From Clostridiales bacterium UBA1758 (GTDB lineage Bacteria > Bacillota > Clostridia > Oscillospirales > UBA1758), in contig DCHG01000029.1 of the NCBI GenBank assembly GCA_002315595.1, forward strand, positions 42,597 through 58,938: a DNA stretch of 16,342 nucleotides, given 5' to 3'. The first letter of the stretch is position 1. Every line of letters starts with the position of its first letter. The notes under the pieces were generated by a model, which saw only the letters and a program-made list of their open reading frames with translations, was not told the DNA's origin and did no database searches. Made by a program: the position numbers and the translations under genes. Below, piece after piece: positions 1 through 6,081 of the stretch.

Positions 1-699
1 ATCACTGCGTGCCAACCTCCTTTCGAGTTTTTTCTGCAACGAGGTCAAAGCCATGACCAGCGCAAGATAAATCAAAGCCGCAATATATAGCGGAGATGAA
101 ATAAAATAAGTTCCTTTGATCGCCGCAGCAACCTTGGTGATATCACGAACGGCGATATAACCGGCAACGGATGTTTCTTTGACAAGCGCAATGAATTCAT
201 TAAAAAGTGCGGGGAGGACATTTTTAACCGCCTGCGGCAGAATAATACGCACCATCGTGGTCGCTTCCGATACGCCGAGAGAACGACCTGCCTCTGTCTG
301 TCCGATATCGACGGAGTTGATACCGCTACGGAAGATTTCCGCGATATACGCGCCCGAATTGATACCAAAGCCGAGCATACACGCGTAGGTTCCCCTTGTC
401 CAAACCGTCAGACTGTAAATAATGAGAAGTTGCAACACCATCGGCGTACCGCGAACCACGGTGGTGTAAACTTCACAAAATCCCGAAATCGCCTTTCCGA
501 TCGGACCGGCTTTCTTTCTTGTACCGTAAAATCGACCGATCGCAACAAGCACGCCGATCACAATGCCGATCATGCAAGCCACGGCGGCAAGCATCAGCGT
601 GACGCCGGTGCCCTTGATATAGAGTTTCCAGCGATCTTCCATGACCACCCCGCGGTAGAGATCATCCAAAATGCTTTGAAGCCAAGTGTTTTTCGCCAT
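1..699 (-). CDS. Polar amino-acid ABC transporter permease (HisM/GlnP family), C-terminus cut by window edge
   Basis: Inner-membrane subunit of an ABC importer for polar amino acids. It works with the binding protein encoded just upstream and with an ATPase that probably lies beyond the left edge. The minus-strand frame reads open for 233 codons to base 1 with no stop. Visible are a first membrane segment at about residues 31-55, the family motif VVRGTPMVLQ at 81-90, the EAA loop at 136-157 (EAGRSLG...ILPQA) that docks on the ATPase, and a last hydrophobic segment at about 203-222 followed by a basic tail (KKLERR). The family is usually 215-240 residues, so only a few residues should be missing. 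The ATG at 699-697 has an AGGAG ribosome binding site 8 bases upstream. The substrate cannot be read from sequence; the ARG-box-like site at the operon promoter hints at arginine or a related basic amino acid. Confidence 0.9.
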   Translation of the reverse strand, partial: MAKNTWLQSILDDLYRGVVMEDRWKLYIKGTGVTLMLAAVACMIGIVIGVLVAIGRFYGTRKKAGPIGKAISGFCEVYTTVVRGTPMVLQLLIIYSLTVWTRGTYACMLGFGINSGAYIAEIFRSGINSVDIGQTEAGRSLGVSEATTMVRIILPQAVKNVLPALFNEFIALVKETSVAGYIAVRDITKVAAAIKGTYFISSPLYIAALIYLALVMALTSLQKKLERRLARSD

Positions 700-731
700 C
701 TCTTGTACTCCTAACCAAAGAAATTCAAACT

Positions 732-768
732 GCCGGGCAGTCAGATTGCTGACTGTCCGGCGTTTTTT
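732..768. terminator. Hairpin between binding-protein and permease genes
   Basis: A 13-bp inverted repeat (732-744 with 749-761, one G-T pair) encloses an ATTG loop. On the plus strand it is followed by six T (763-768), but no plus-strand gene ends here. On the minus strand, the direction of the transporter genes, the following bases are only moderately T-rich. The likely role is a partial terminator or 3'-end stabiliser that gives more binding-protein mRNA than permease mRNA, as is common in ABC importer operons. The role is inferred. Confidence 0.6.
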
Positions 769-786
769 CGGTTTCGAAAACGGAAA

Positions 787-1575
787 TTACATAACGAAGT
801 TTTCCATGTGCTTCGCGAACGACTCATCAAGGGAGCCGTCTTCCATCGCGGCTTCAAGAACTTCATTGACGACTGCAAGCAGGTCTTCTTCGCCCTTTGC
901 AACGCCCATTGCAATCTCTTCCTGGCTCAACAGTCCGTCCATCAGTTCGATTTCGGCACTGTTGGCGGTCATATATTCGGCGGGAAGCATATCAATGATC
1001 GCACAATCGGCATTGCCGCTCTTGACGGCGTTACCGGCATCAATGGCACTCTTGAACGCAAGAATCTCGGCGTTCGTGTAATTTTCCTGTGCATAGATGT
1101 CAGCGGTGGTCGCTTCCTGAACTGCGATCTTCAATCCGTCCAGATCGTCGAAACTCGAAATATCGGTCCCGGCGGGAACGATGACTTTCAAGCCCATGGA
1201 AATATAGGTGGTGGAGAAGTCAATGATCTCGGCGCGTTTTTCGGTCGCAGTCATGCCGGCGGCAACAAGGTCGCCCTTTCCGGCTTTGAGGGAATCGACC
1301 AAAAGATCGAAGTCCATATCGACGATTTCAAGTTCAACGCCGAGCGCGTCGGCAACCATCTGGGCGAGGTCAAGGTCAACACCGACGGTGTTGCCTTCGC
1401 TGTCGATGTACTCAAACGGCGGGAAGGAAGCGTTGGTCATCACGACCAGTTTTCCGCTTTCCTTGATCGCGTCAACAGTGGGCGTCGCAGAAGAACTCTG
1501 TTTTTCCGTCTTTGCACATCCAACCAGTGCAAATACCATCACCATGGCGAGGGCAAAAGCTAAAATCTTTTTCAT
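787..1575 (-). CDS. Amino-acid ABC transporter substrate-binding lipoprotein (SBP_bac_3)
   Basis: Captures a polar amino acid outside the membrane and delivers it to the permease encoded downstream. The 262-residue length is typical for the cluster-3 family. Residues 1-19 form a lipoprotein signal peptide ending in the lipobox LVGC, so Cys20 is the probable lipidation site; a Ser/Thr-rich linker follows. The mature fold begins at KLVVMTNASFPPFEY, a classic family start, and continues with GVDLDLAQMVA, then LKAGKGDLVAAGMTATEKRAE near residues 95-115, then DCAIIDMLPAEY. The ATG at 1575 is preceded by an AGGAGG site. The gene is first in its operon and the promoter lies at 1629-1657. The acidic mature protein suits a cationic ligand, but this is only suggestive. 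Confidence 0.93.
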   Translation of the reverse strand: MKKILAFALAMVMVFALVGCAKTEKQSSSATPTVDAIKESGKLVVMTNASFPPFEYIDSEGNTVGVDLDLAQMVADALGVELEIVDMDFDLLVDSLKAGKGDLVAAGMTATEKRAEIIDFSTTYISMGLKVIVPAGTDISSFDDLDGLKIAVQEATTADIYAQENYTNAEILAFKSAIDAGNAVKSGNADCAIIDMLPAEYMTANSAEIELMDGLLSQEEIAMGVAKGEEDLLAVVNEVLEAAMEDGSLDESFAKHMENFVM

Positions 1576-1628
1576 TGTAATATCCTCCTGATTTTTGTTT
1601 TCGATTTGAAGCTTTGCTTGATGATGAT

Positions 1629-1657
1629 AGTATAAACGAATAATTATTCTTTGTCAA
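1629..1657 (-). promoter_or_regulatory. Strong sigma-A promoter for the amino-acid transporter operon
   Basis: On the minus strand TTGACA (1657-1652) and TATACT (1634-1629) are separated by exactly 17 bases. Transcription should begin near 1622, about 45 bases before the binding-protein start codon. This is one of the best sigma-A matches in the window. Confidence 0.85.
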
Positions 1658-1672
1658 TGGTTTTTTATTCAT
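1638..1672 (-). promoter_or_regulatory. Candidate ARG-box operator in the transporter promoter
   Basis: The perfect 12-bp palindrome GAATAATTATTC (1638-1649) sits inside the promoter spacer and fits the core GAAT-WWWW-ATTC of ArgR/AhrC boxes. Just upstream (minus direction) the bases TGAATAAAAAA (1671-1661) fit the left half of a second box. Paired boxes a few bases apart are normal for ArgR operators. Binding here would block RNA polymerase. The match is seen; the regulator is inferred. Confidence 0.45.
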
Positions 1673-1755
1673 TTATTGAAATTTGTTGAATTTATTATTT
1701 TTGCGAATATATTCCTTTGTATCTTGTGTATTATATCCAAAAATAGTGCCGGTCG

Positions 1756-1783
1756 TTGCTATTTATATTTTTACGTGTATAAT
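1756..1783 (+). promoter_or_regulatory. Probable fumC promoter
   Basis: TTGCTA (1756-1761) and TATAAT (1778-1783) are spaced by 16 bases. The predicted start near 1790 gives a leader of about 110 bases. The 323-bp divergent gap (1576-1898) holds this promoter, the transporter promoter, the palindrome at 1837-1852 and the direct repeat at 1858-1887. I see no gene in the gap. Confidence 0.6.
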
Positions 1784-1836
1784 ATATGTATGCTGTTTTT
1801 GAATAACCGCCGTCCGGCTGCTTCCGTTTGACTATC

Positions 1837-1852
1837 ATTTTATACATAAAAT
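1837..1852. promoter_or_regulatory. Palindrome in fumC leader
   Basis: ATTTTAT-AC-ATAAAAT is a perfect inverted repeat with 7-base arms, about 50 bases downstream of the predicted fumC transcription start. It could be an operator for a dimeric repressor, or only an AT-rich coincidence. No regulator is identified. Confidence 0.3.
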
Positions 1853-1857
1853 ATCCG

Positions 1858-1887
1858 TTATACGCAGAATTTAGTCTTTATACGCAG
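1858..1887 (+). repeat. 10-bp direct repeat TTATACGCAG before the fumC ribosome binding site
   Basis: Two exact copies (1858-1867 and 1878-1887) start 20 bases apart, about two helical turns. The second copy runs straight into the GGAGG ribosome binding site of fumC. The spacing suits two protein contacts on one DNA face, or an RNA-level control of translation. The function is unknown. Confidence 0.5.
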
Positions 1888-1898
1888 GAGGAACTAAT

Positions 1899-3263
1899 AT
1901 GAACTACCGTACCGAACACGACTCTTTGGGTGCCGTTCAGGTGCCGTCCGACCGCTATTGGGGCGCACAGACACAACGAAGCCTCGAAAATTTCCCGATC
2001 GGCACGCAAAAAATGCCCAAATCGGTCATTAACGCATTTGCGATCCTAAAAAAAGCGGCGGCAAAAGCCAATGAAACACTTGGCAAACTTGATTCCCGCC
2101 GTGCCGAACTGATCGCAAGTGTTTGTGACGAGATCATCGACGGCAAGTTGGATGAAGAATTTCCTCTTTCCGTATGGCAGACCGGCAGTGGTACACAGTC
2201 GAATATGAACCTCAACGAAGTCATCGCAAACCGCGGAAATGAAATGGCGGGCGAAACCGTTCTTCATCCGAACGATACCGTCAATCTGTCACAGAGCAGC
2301 AACGACACCTTTCCGACGGCGATGCACATCGCAGCCTATACGGCGGTTCAGGAGCGTCTTTTGCCCGCGCTTCGTCAAATGATCGAAGCCTGCCGGATTT
2401 TGGAAGCCGAAAATACCGACGTGATCAAAATCGGTCGCACGCATTTGCAGGATGCAACACCGATCCGTTTCAGTCAGGAAATCTCAGGCTGGCGCGGAAT
2501 GCTCGAAAACAGTCTGTTGCAGATCACCGCATCCTCCGAAGGACTTTGCAAACTCGCACTCGGCGGAACGGCGGTCGGTACCGGGGTCAATGCCCCAAAG
2601 GAATTCGGCGATATTTCCGCGGTGGAAATCAGTCGACTCACCGGCTATCCGTTTCTTTCCGATTCCAACAAATTTCACGCACTCACCGCCAAGGATGACA
2701 TCGTCTTTTCGCACGGTGCGCTGAAAGCATTGGCGGCAAATATGCTCAAAATCGCAAACGATGTAAGAATGCTCGCAAGCGGACCGCGTTGCGGGATCGG
2801 CGAAATCACCATTCCCGAAAACGAACCGGGATCGTCGATCATGCCGGGAAAGGTCAATCCCACACAATGCGAATCGGTCACAATGGTCGCCGTGCAGGTC
2901 ATGGGTAATGACACCACCATCGGCATTGCGGCGTCGCAGGGGAATTTCCAACTCAATGTTTTTATGCCGGTGATCATCCACAATTATCTTGAATCTGTCG
3001 AATTGCTCACCGATTCGTTGAATTCATTCCGAATGCGTTGTTTTTCCGGCATCCGCGCAAACCGCGATGCGATGAAAGCCAAGTTGGATGCTTCATTGAT
3101 GCTTGTCACTTGCCTCAGCCCGATCATCGGATACGAAAACGCCGCCCGTGTGGCAAGAAAGGCGTATCTTGAAAAGTTGACGCTGAAAGAAGCAGTCCTT
3201 CAATCCGGATTGATGACCGCCGAAGAATTTGATGCCGCCGTTCAACCGAAAAAAATGGTGTAA
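1899..3263 (+). CDS. fumC: Class II fumarate hydratase
   Basis: Catalyses the reversible hydration of fumarate to L-malate in the cytoplasm, as an iron-free homotetramer. The 454 residues match the usual class II length (450-470). Diagnostic stretches are the N-terminus RYWGAQTQRSLENF at 19-32, TGSGTQSNMN at 95-104, SQSSNDTFPT at 131-140, GRTHLQDATP at 179-188 (catalytic His182), and the superfamily signature GSSIMPGKVNP at 311-321, whose serines act as the catalytic acid/base. The TQCE after the signature favours fumarase over aspartase, which is the main alternative. The ATG at 1899 follows GGAGG at good spacing. The gene is monocistronic, ending in a hairpin terminator 13 bases after the stop. 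In an anaerobe it probably serves a partial, reductive TCA branch. Confidence 0.96.
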   Translation: MNYRTEHDSLGAVQVPSDRYWGAQTQRSLENFPIGTQKMPKSVINAFAILKKAAAKANETLGKLDSRRAELIASVCDEIIDGKLDEEFPLSVWQTGSGTQSNMNLNEVIANRGNEMAGETVLHPNDTVNLSQSSNDTFPTAMHIAAYTAVQERLLPALRQMIEACRILEAENTDVIKIGRTHLQDATPIRFSQEISGWRGMLENSLLQITASSEGLCKLALGGTAVGTGVNAPKEFGDISAVEISRLTGYPFLSDSNKFHALTAKDDIVFSHGALKALAANMLKIANDVRMLASGPRCGIGEITIPENEPGSSIMPGKVNPTQCESVTMVAVQVMGNDTTIGIAASQGNFQLNVFMPVIIHNYLESVELLTDSLNSFRMRCFSGIRANRDAMKAKLDASLMLVTCLSPIIGYENAARVARKAYLEKLTLKEAVLQSGLMTAEEFDAAVQPKKMV

Positions 3264-3275
3264 CTCACAAAATCG

Positions 3276-3316
3276 AAACAGCGAATGCCGGAAATTCGAC
3301 ATTCGCTGTTTTATTT
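3276..3316 (+). terminator. Rho-independent terminator of fumC
   Basis: The stem AAACAGCGAATG (3276-3287) pairs perfectly with 3300-3311 around a 12-base loop, followed by a T-rich tract (TTTTATTT). It starts 13 bases after the fumC stop codon. Confidence 0.88.
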
Positions 3317-3332
3317 ATTCTTCGCCGATCCG

Positions 3333-3503
3333 TTAGACATTGCGTATGGCAAAGGTCTTGCCGTCGGTTTTGATTTTCGAAGTCCACTCATGACCTCGAC
3401 GCTCCCGCCCCCGTTCTCCCGTCTTCGTTTCCTCAACCAAATCAAAGCCCAACGCACTGGGTTTGATTGGAAGAGGAGAAGTGACGGAATGGGTGAACTT
3501 CGA
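3333..3503 (-). pseudogene. Start-less protein-like remnant downstream of tRNA-Arg
   Basis: Read on the minus strand from 3503, one frame stays open for 56 codons and ends in TAA (3335-3333). Its C-terminus, HEWTSKIKTDGKTFAIRNV, looks like ordinary protein (strand-turn-strand). There is no ATG and no ribosome binding site; only TTG codons occur inside, and an in-frame stop lies just upstream. I read it as the tail of a gene truncated beside the tRNA, or part of a dispersed intergenic repeat. The bases GAAGTCCACTC occur both here (3379-3389) and in the tRNA terminator (3530-3540), which supports a patchwork origin. The family is not recognised. Confidence 0.3.
3437..3470. repeat. Imperfect inverted repeat in the tRNA-flanking remnant
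   Basis: CCAAATCAAAGCCCA (3437-3451) pairs with TGGGTTTGATTGG (3458-3470) apart from two bulged bases, around a 6-base loop. No T-run follows on either strand. It may be part of a repeat family or of the remnant gene. Confidence 0.4.
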
Positions 3504-3505
3504 TT

Positions 3506-3543
3506 ATAAAAAATCGGAGTGAACGATATGAAGTCCACTCCGA
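3506..3543 (-). terminator. Terminator of the tRNA-Arg gene
   Basis: On the minus strand TCGGAGTG (3543-3536) pairs perfectly with CACTCCGA (3521-3514), followed by six T and then ATAA. It begins 3 bases after the CCA end of the tRNA. Confidence 0.85.
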
Positions 3544-3546
3544 CAA

Positions 3547-3623
3547 TGGCGCGCCCGAGAGGATTCGAACCCCCAACCCTCAGAACCGGAATCTGATGCT
3601 CTATCCAATTGAGCCACGAGCGC
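3547..3623 (-). tRNA. tRNA-Arg, anticodon CCG
   Basis: A 77-base cloverleaf including an encoded CCA. The acceptor stem is GCGCTCG with CGGGCGC (one G-T pair), the D arm is GCTC/GAGC, and the anticodon stem is TCAGA/TCTGA around the loop TTCCGGT, giving anticodon CCG (reads CGG, arginine). The T arm carries the TTCGAAT loop and the discriminator is G. It has its own promoter and terminator, so it is a single-gene unit. Arginine tRNA genes are frequent integration sites, and the remnant on its 3' side fits such a history, though no integrase is seen. Confidence 0.95.
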
Positions 3624-3645
3624 ATATTCAATTTGCAACTGAACC

Positions 3646-3674
3646 ATTATAACATAGCATCCGCCATCTGTAAA
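3646..3674 (-). promoter_or_regulatory. Promoter of tRNA-Arg
   Basis: On the minus strand TTTACA (3674-3669) and a perfect TATAAT (3651-3646) are 17 bases apart, placing the transcription start about 15 bases before the mature tRNA 5' end. Confidence 0.85.
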
Positions 3675-3695
3675 GAAAAATCCTGCGGTGGTGCA

Positions 3696-3887
3696 TTATT
3701 CAGTCCCGGACTTTTTGATGACTTTTTTGATGTTTCGTTCCGCTTTGACGCGCGCAACCATTACTTCTCTGCCGCAACCGAGACATTTCATACGAAAATC
3801 CATTCCGACTCGCATGAGTTCCCATTTATTCGATCCGCATGGATGTTGTTTCTTCATTTCGAGGATATCGCCGACCTGAACCTGCAT
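3696..3887 (-). CDS. DUF951 family protein
   Basis: A 63-residue conserved Firmicutes protein of unknown molecular role. Family hallmarks are all present: QVGDILEMKKQHPCGSNKW near the start, the RVGMD turn, and KCLGCGREVM, whose two cysteines (plus the Cys in HPCG) suggest a small zinc-binding or nucleic-acid-binding beta fold; that role is inference. Three ATG codons stand in a row at 3893, 3890 and 3887. The GGGAAG ribosome binding site is too close to the first and well placed for the third, and starting there gives the usual family N-terminus (MxxQVGD), so I chose 3887. A TG-extended TACAAT (3913-3908) may be its -10 box. It is transcribed alone, divergent from the S1 gene. Confidence 0.88.
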   Translation of the reverse strand: MQVQVGDILEMKKQHPCGSNKWELMRVGMDFRMKCLGCGREVMVARVKAERNIKKVIKKSGTE

Positions 3888-3970
3888 CATCATCACTTCC
3901 CGCAATTATTGTACCACATTTTCCACAAATAAAAAAGATACGAAAAGATTTTTTCAATTTCTTTTCCCTC

Positions 3971-4067
3971 CCCTCGGGCATAAGATACACCAAAACAACA
4001 TATACTTGCCCAGATAACAGAGCAAAGGAGAGAAGAATATGTATTCGGGAAAGTTTTTGCCCGAGGG
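3971..4067 (+). repeat. Long-range inverted repeat flanking the S1-protein start
   Basis: CCCTCGGGCA (3971-3980) is the exact complement of TGCCCGAGGG (4058-4067). The two arms bracket the ribosome binding site and start codon in a 77-base loop, and the second arm covers codons 7-10. If 3971 is transcribed, the RNA pairing could modulate translation. Confidence 0.4.
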
Positions 4068-4980
4068 CGACCTCATCGGCACGGTACAAAATACATCCTA
4101 TTTATTGAATTCCGACGGTCTGCGCAAAGCCATGGTGGACGGTGCGGTGCTAGAAGCCGTCGTTTCCGTCTGTGACGCACAAAAAAACCTCATTCTCGAT
4201 CTCGGCGGTATCACCGGGATCATTCCGAAATCCGAAGCCGCCATCGGCACCGCCAGCGGTCCCGTGCGTGACATTGCCATTATCGGACGTGTCGGAAAGC
4301 CAACCTGCTTTATGGTCGATTCGGTCGGACCTGATGAATCCGGACGCGTCATTGCAAAATGCTCCCGCCGACGTGCGCAAGCCGCCGCGCAAGCGGAAAT
4401 GATGCTGTTGGAGCCCGGTGAGGTCATTCCCGCCCGCGTAACGCATCTTGAAAGTTTCGGTGCATTTGTCGATATCGGATGCGGCGTCGTATCACTGATC
4501 GGCATCGAGCATATCTCCGTTTCGCGGATCTCGCATCCCGCCGACCGTTTTTCGACGGGCGACCGCATTTTTGTCTGCGTCAGTTCCGTCGATCACGCCC
4601 TCGGGCGCGTGGTGTTGACACACCGCGAACTTCTCGGTACATGGGAGGAAAACGTCGCTCTCTTTTCCGTCGGCGAGACCGTTCCCGGCGTTGTCCGCGG
4701 ATTGGAGGCCTACGGGGCATTTGTCGAGTTGACGCCGAATTTATCAGGACTTGCCGAACTTCGTGAAGGACTGCACGACGGCGAACGCGTCAGCGTTTTC
4801 ATCAAATCCATTCTGCCCGATCGGATGAAGATCAAACTGATCATCATCGACACATTGGATGATGTTTTTTTACCACCGCGTAAGCCCGATTATCTCATTC
4901 AAACAGGCAAAATCTCTCATTGGCGTTACTCGCCGGAGGTCTGCTTCGACAAACGGATCGAAACCGTATTTTTGTCCTGA
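4039..4980 (+). CDS. Protein with three S1 RNA-binding domains (S1-like)
   Basis: Probably a cytoplasmic RNA- or ribosome-associated protein. Of 313 residues, three S1-type OB folds can be seen: about 34-113 (divergent), 126-197 (GEVIPARVTHLESFGAFVDI, the clearest) and 210-271 (VGETVPGVVRGLEAYGAFVEL). The RRAQAAAQAE stretch between domains 1 and 2 is typical of the short S1-like proteins of Clostridia. It is shorter than full-length ribosomal S1 (four to six domains) and has no IspH fusion, so I do not call it rpsA. The last 40 residues (DYLIQTGKISHWRYSP) form an extra tail conserved in such proteins. The ATG at 4039 follows AAAGGAG. A 10-base complement of its early codons lies in the upstream region (3971-3980). 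Confidence 0.85.
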   Translation: MYSGKFLPEGDLIGTVQNTSYLLNSDGLRKAMVDGAVLEAVVSVCDAQKNLILDLGGITGIIPKSEAAIGTASGPVRDIAIIGRVGKPTCFMVDSVGPDESGRVIAKCSRRRAQAAAQAEMMLLEPGEVIPARVTHLESFGAFVDIGCGVVSLIGIEHISVSRISHPADRFSTGDRIFVCVSSVDHALGRVVLTHRELLGTWEENVALFSVGETVPGVVRGLEAYGAFVELTPNLSGLAELREGLHDGERVSVFIKSILPDRMKIKLIIIDTLDDVFLPPRKPDYLIQTGKISHWRYSPEVCFDKRIETVFLS

Positions 4981-4987
4981 ATATTCA

Positions 4988-5016
4988 TTGACATTCCACT
5001 TTTTCCGTGCTAAACT
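4988..5016 (+). promoter_or_regulatory. Promoter of the URO-D-like/propeller operon
   Basis: TTGACA (4988-4993), a 17-base spacer, and TAAACT (5011-5016) preceded by a TG-extension. It starts 8 bases after the stop of the S1-protein gene and initiates about 28 bases before the next start codon. Confidence 0.8.
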
Positions 5017-5050
5017 GACGGTGAAATCAATAAAAAAAGGGGCAATGGAT

Positions 5051-6076
5051 ATGAACGCTCGGGAACGCTTTGCGGGCATCATTCACGGTCGTCCGGTGGA
5101 TAAATTCCCGGTCATCGAATGGGCGCCATGGTGGGATAAAACAGTCGACCGTTGGAAAACGGACGGTCTCAACATGGAGGCCGCCGTGACGGTTGAGTCC
5201 TTGCAGGACTATTGGGGACTGGATAAATGCCTGCAAACATGGATTTCCATGTTTACGGAAACAACTCCAAAAGAATTAGGGTTCGGCATGGGCATTTTGG
5301 GCGAGACCGGCGACTACGCGACCGTTCGAAAGACCATGTACCCCGATGTATTCGGTCTTCTCACGGACGAACGGCTGAACTTTTTGGAACTCACCTCGGC
5401 ACGCGGTGATACCTTGCACTTCCTGTCCGTTGCCGGATTTTTCTGGTTTCCCCGTGAAATACTCGGCATTGAACGGCATCTGTACAGTTTCTACGACGAG
5501 CCCGAATTGGTGCATGAAATGTGTCGCGACTATGTGCAATGGCTGAAAGAACTGTTTCCGACAGTGCTTTCCCGTTTTCGCTTTGATTTTATGACCTTTG
5601 CGGAGGATATGAGTTACAACGGCGGACCGATGATCTCCAAGGCGTTGTTTGATGAATTTTTGGCGCCCTATTATCGGGAAATCATCGAAATCATTCACGC
5701 CTATGGCGTCCCGGTCTTCATCGACTCCGACGGCGATATTACGCAGGCCGTGGACTGGTACGCATCCGTCGGTGCAGACGGGATGCTCCCATTGGAGCGC
5801 AAAGCCGGGGTGGATGTGTCGGTGTATATCCGCAAACAACCGCAGATGACCTTTTTGGGGCATTTCGACAAGATGTGCATGAAAAACGGCGAAGCGGCAA
5901 TGCGGGCGGAATTTGAGCGCCTGCTTCCCAGTATGGTAAATGGAAAGGTCATCCCCTCGGTGGATCATCAAACACCGCCGGATGTGAGCATGGAGAACTA
6001 CCGCATTTATGTGACACTGCTCCACGAATATGCCGAAAAAGCCGCCTCATTACAGCGAAAACGTATTGGAGGTTGA
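5051..6076 (+). CDS. Uroporphyrinogen decarboxylase (URO-D) superfamily protein, atypical
   Basis: A 341-residue TIM-barrel protein of the URO-D/MtaA/CmuA superfamily. The start MNARERFAGIIHGRPVDKFPV is the classic family opening. Further landmarks are FAEDMSYNGGPMIS at 183-196, DSDGDI at 225-230, GADGMLPLE at 241-249 and VDHQTPPDVSMENY at 304-317. Cobalamin methyltransferases of this fold bind zinc with His-x-Cys at the third landmark; here it is Asp-Ser-Asp, and no haem genes are near. I therefore do not expect tetrapyrrole decarboxylation or the standard methyl transfer; the substrate is unknown. ATG 5045 and ATG 5051 are both in frame. The GGGG ribosome binding site is only two bases from the first and correctly spaced for the second, which also gives the family start. 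It is coupled to the next gene. Confidence 0.85.
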   Translation: MNARERFAGIIHGRPVDKFPVIEWAPWWDKTVDRWKTDGLNMEAAVTVESLQDYWGLDKCLQTWISMFTETTPKELGFGMGILGETGDYATVRKTMYPDVFGLLTDERLNFLELTSARGDTLHFLSVAGFFWFPREILGIERHLYSFYDEPELVHEMCRDYVQWLKELFPTVLSRFRFDFMTFAEDMSYNGGPMISKALFDEFLAPYYREIIEIIHAYGVPVFIDSDGDITQAVDWYASVGADGMLPLERKAGVDVSVYIRKQPQMTFLGHFDKMCMKNGEAAMRAEFERLLPSMVNGKVIPSVDHQTPPDVSMENYRIYVTLLHEYAEKAASLQRKRIGG

Positions 6077-6081
6077 ATTTT

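Noticed and set aside
3285..3509. Plus-strand 74-codon frame overlapping the fumC terminator
   Set aside because: Its start lies inside the terminator stem, it has no ribosome binding site, and its sequence is the complement of the better minus-strand remnant.
5051..6076. HemE, genuine uroporphyrinogen decarboxylase
   Set aside because: Active-site landmarks differ (DSDGDI, VDHQTPPDVS), and no haem synthesis genes are nearby.
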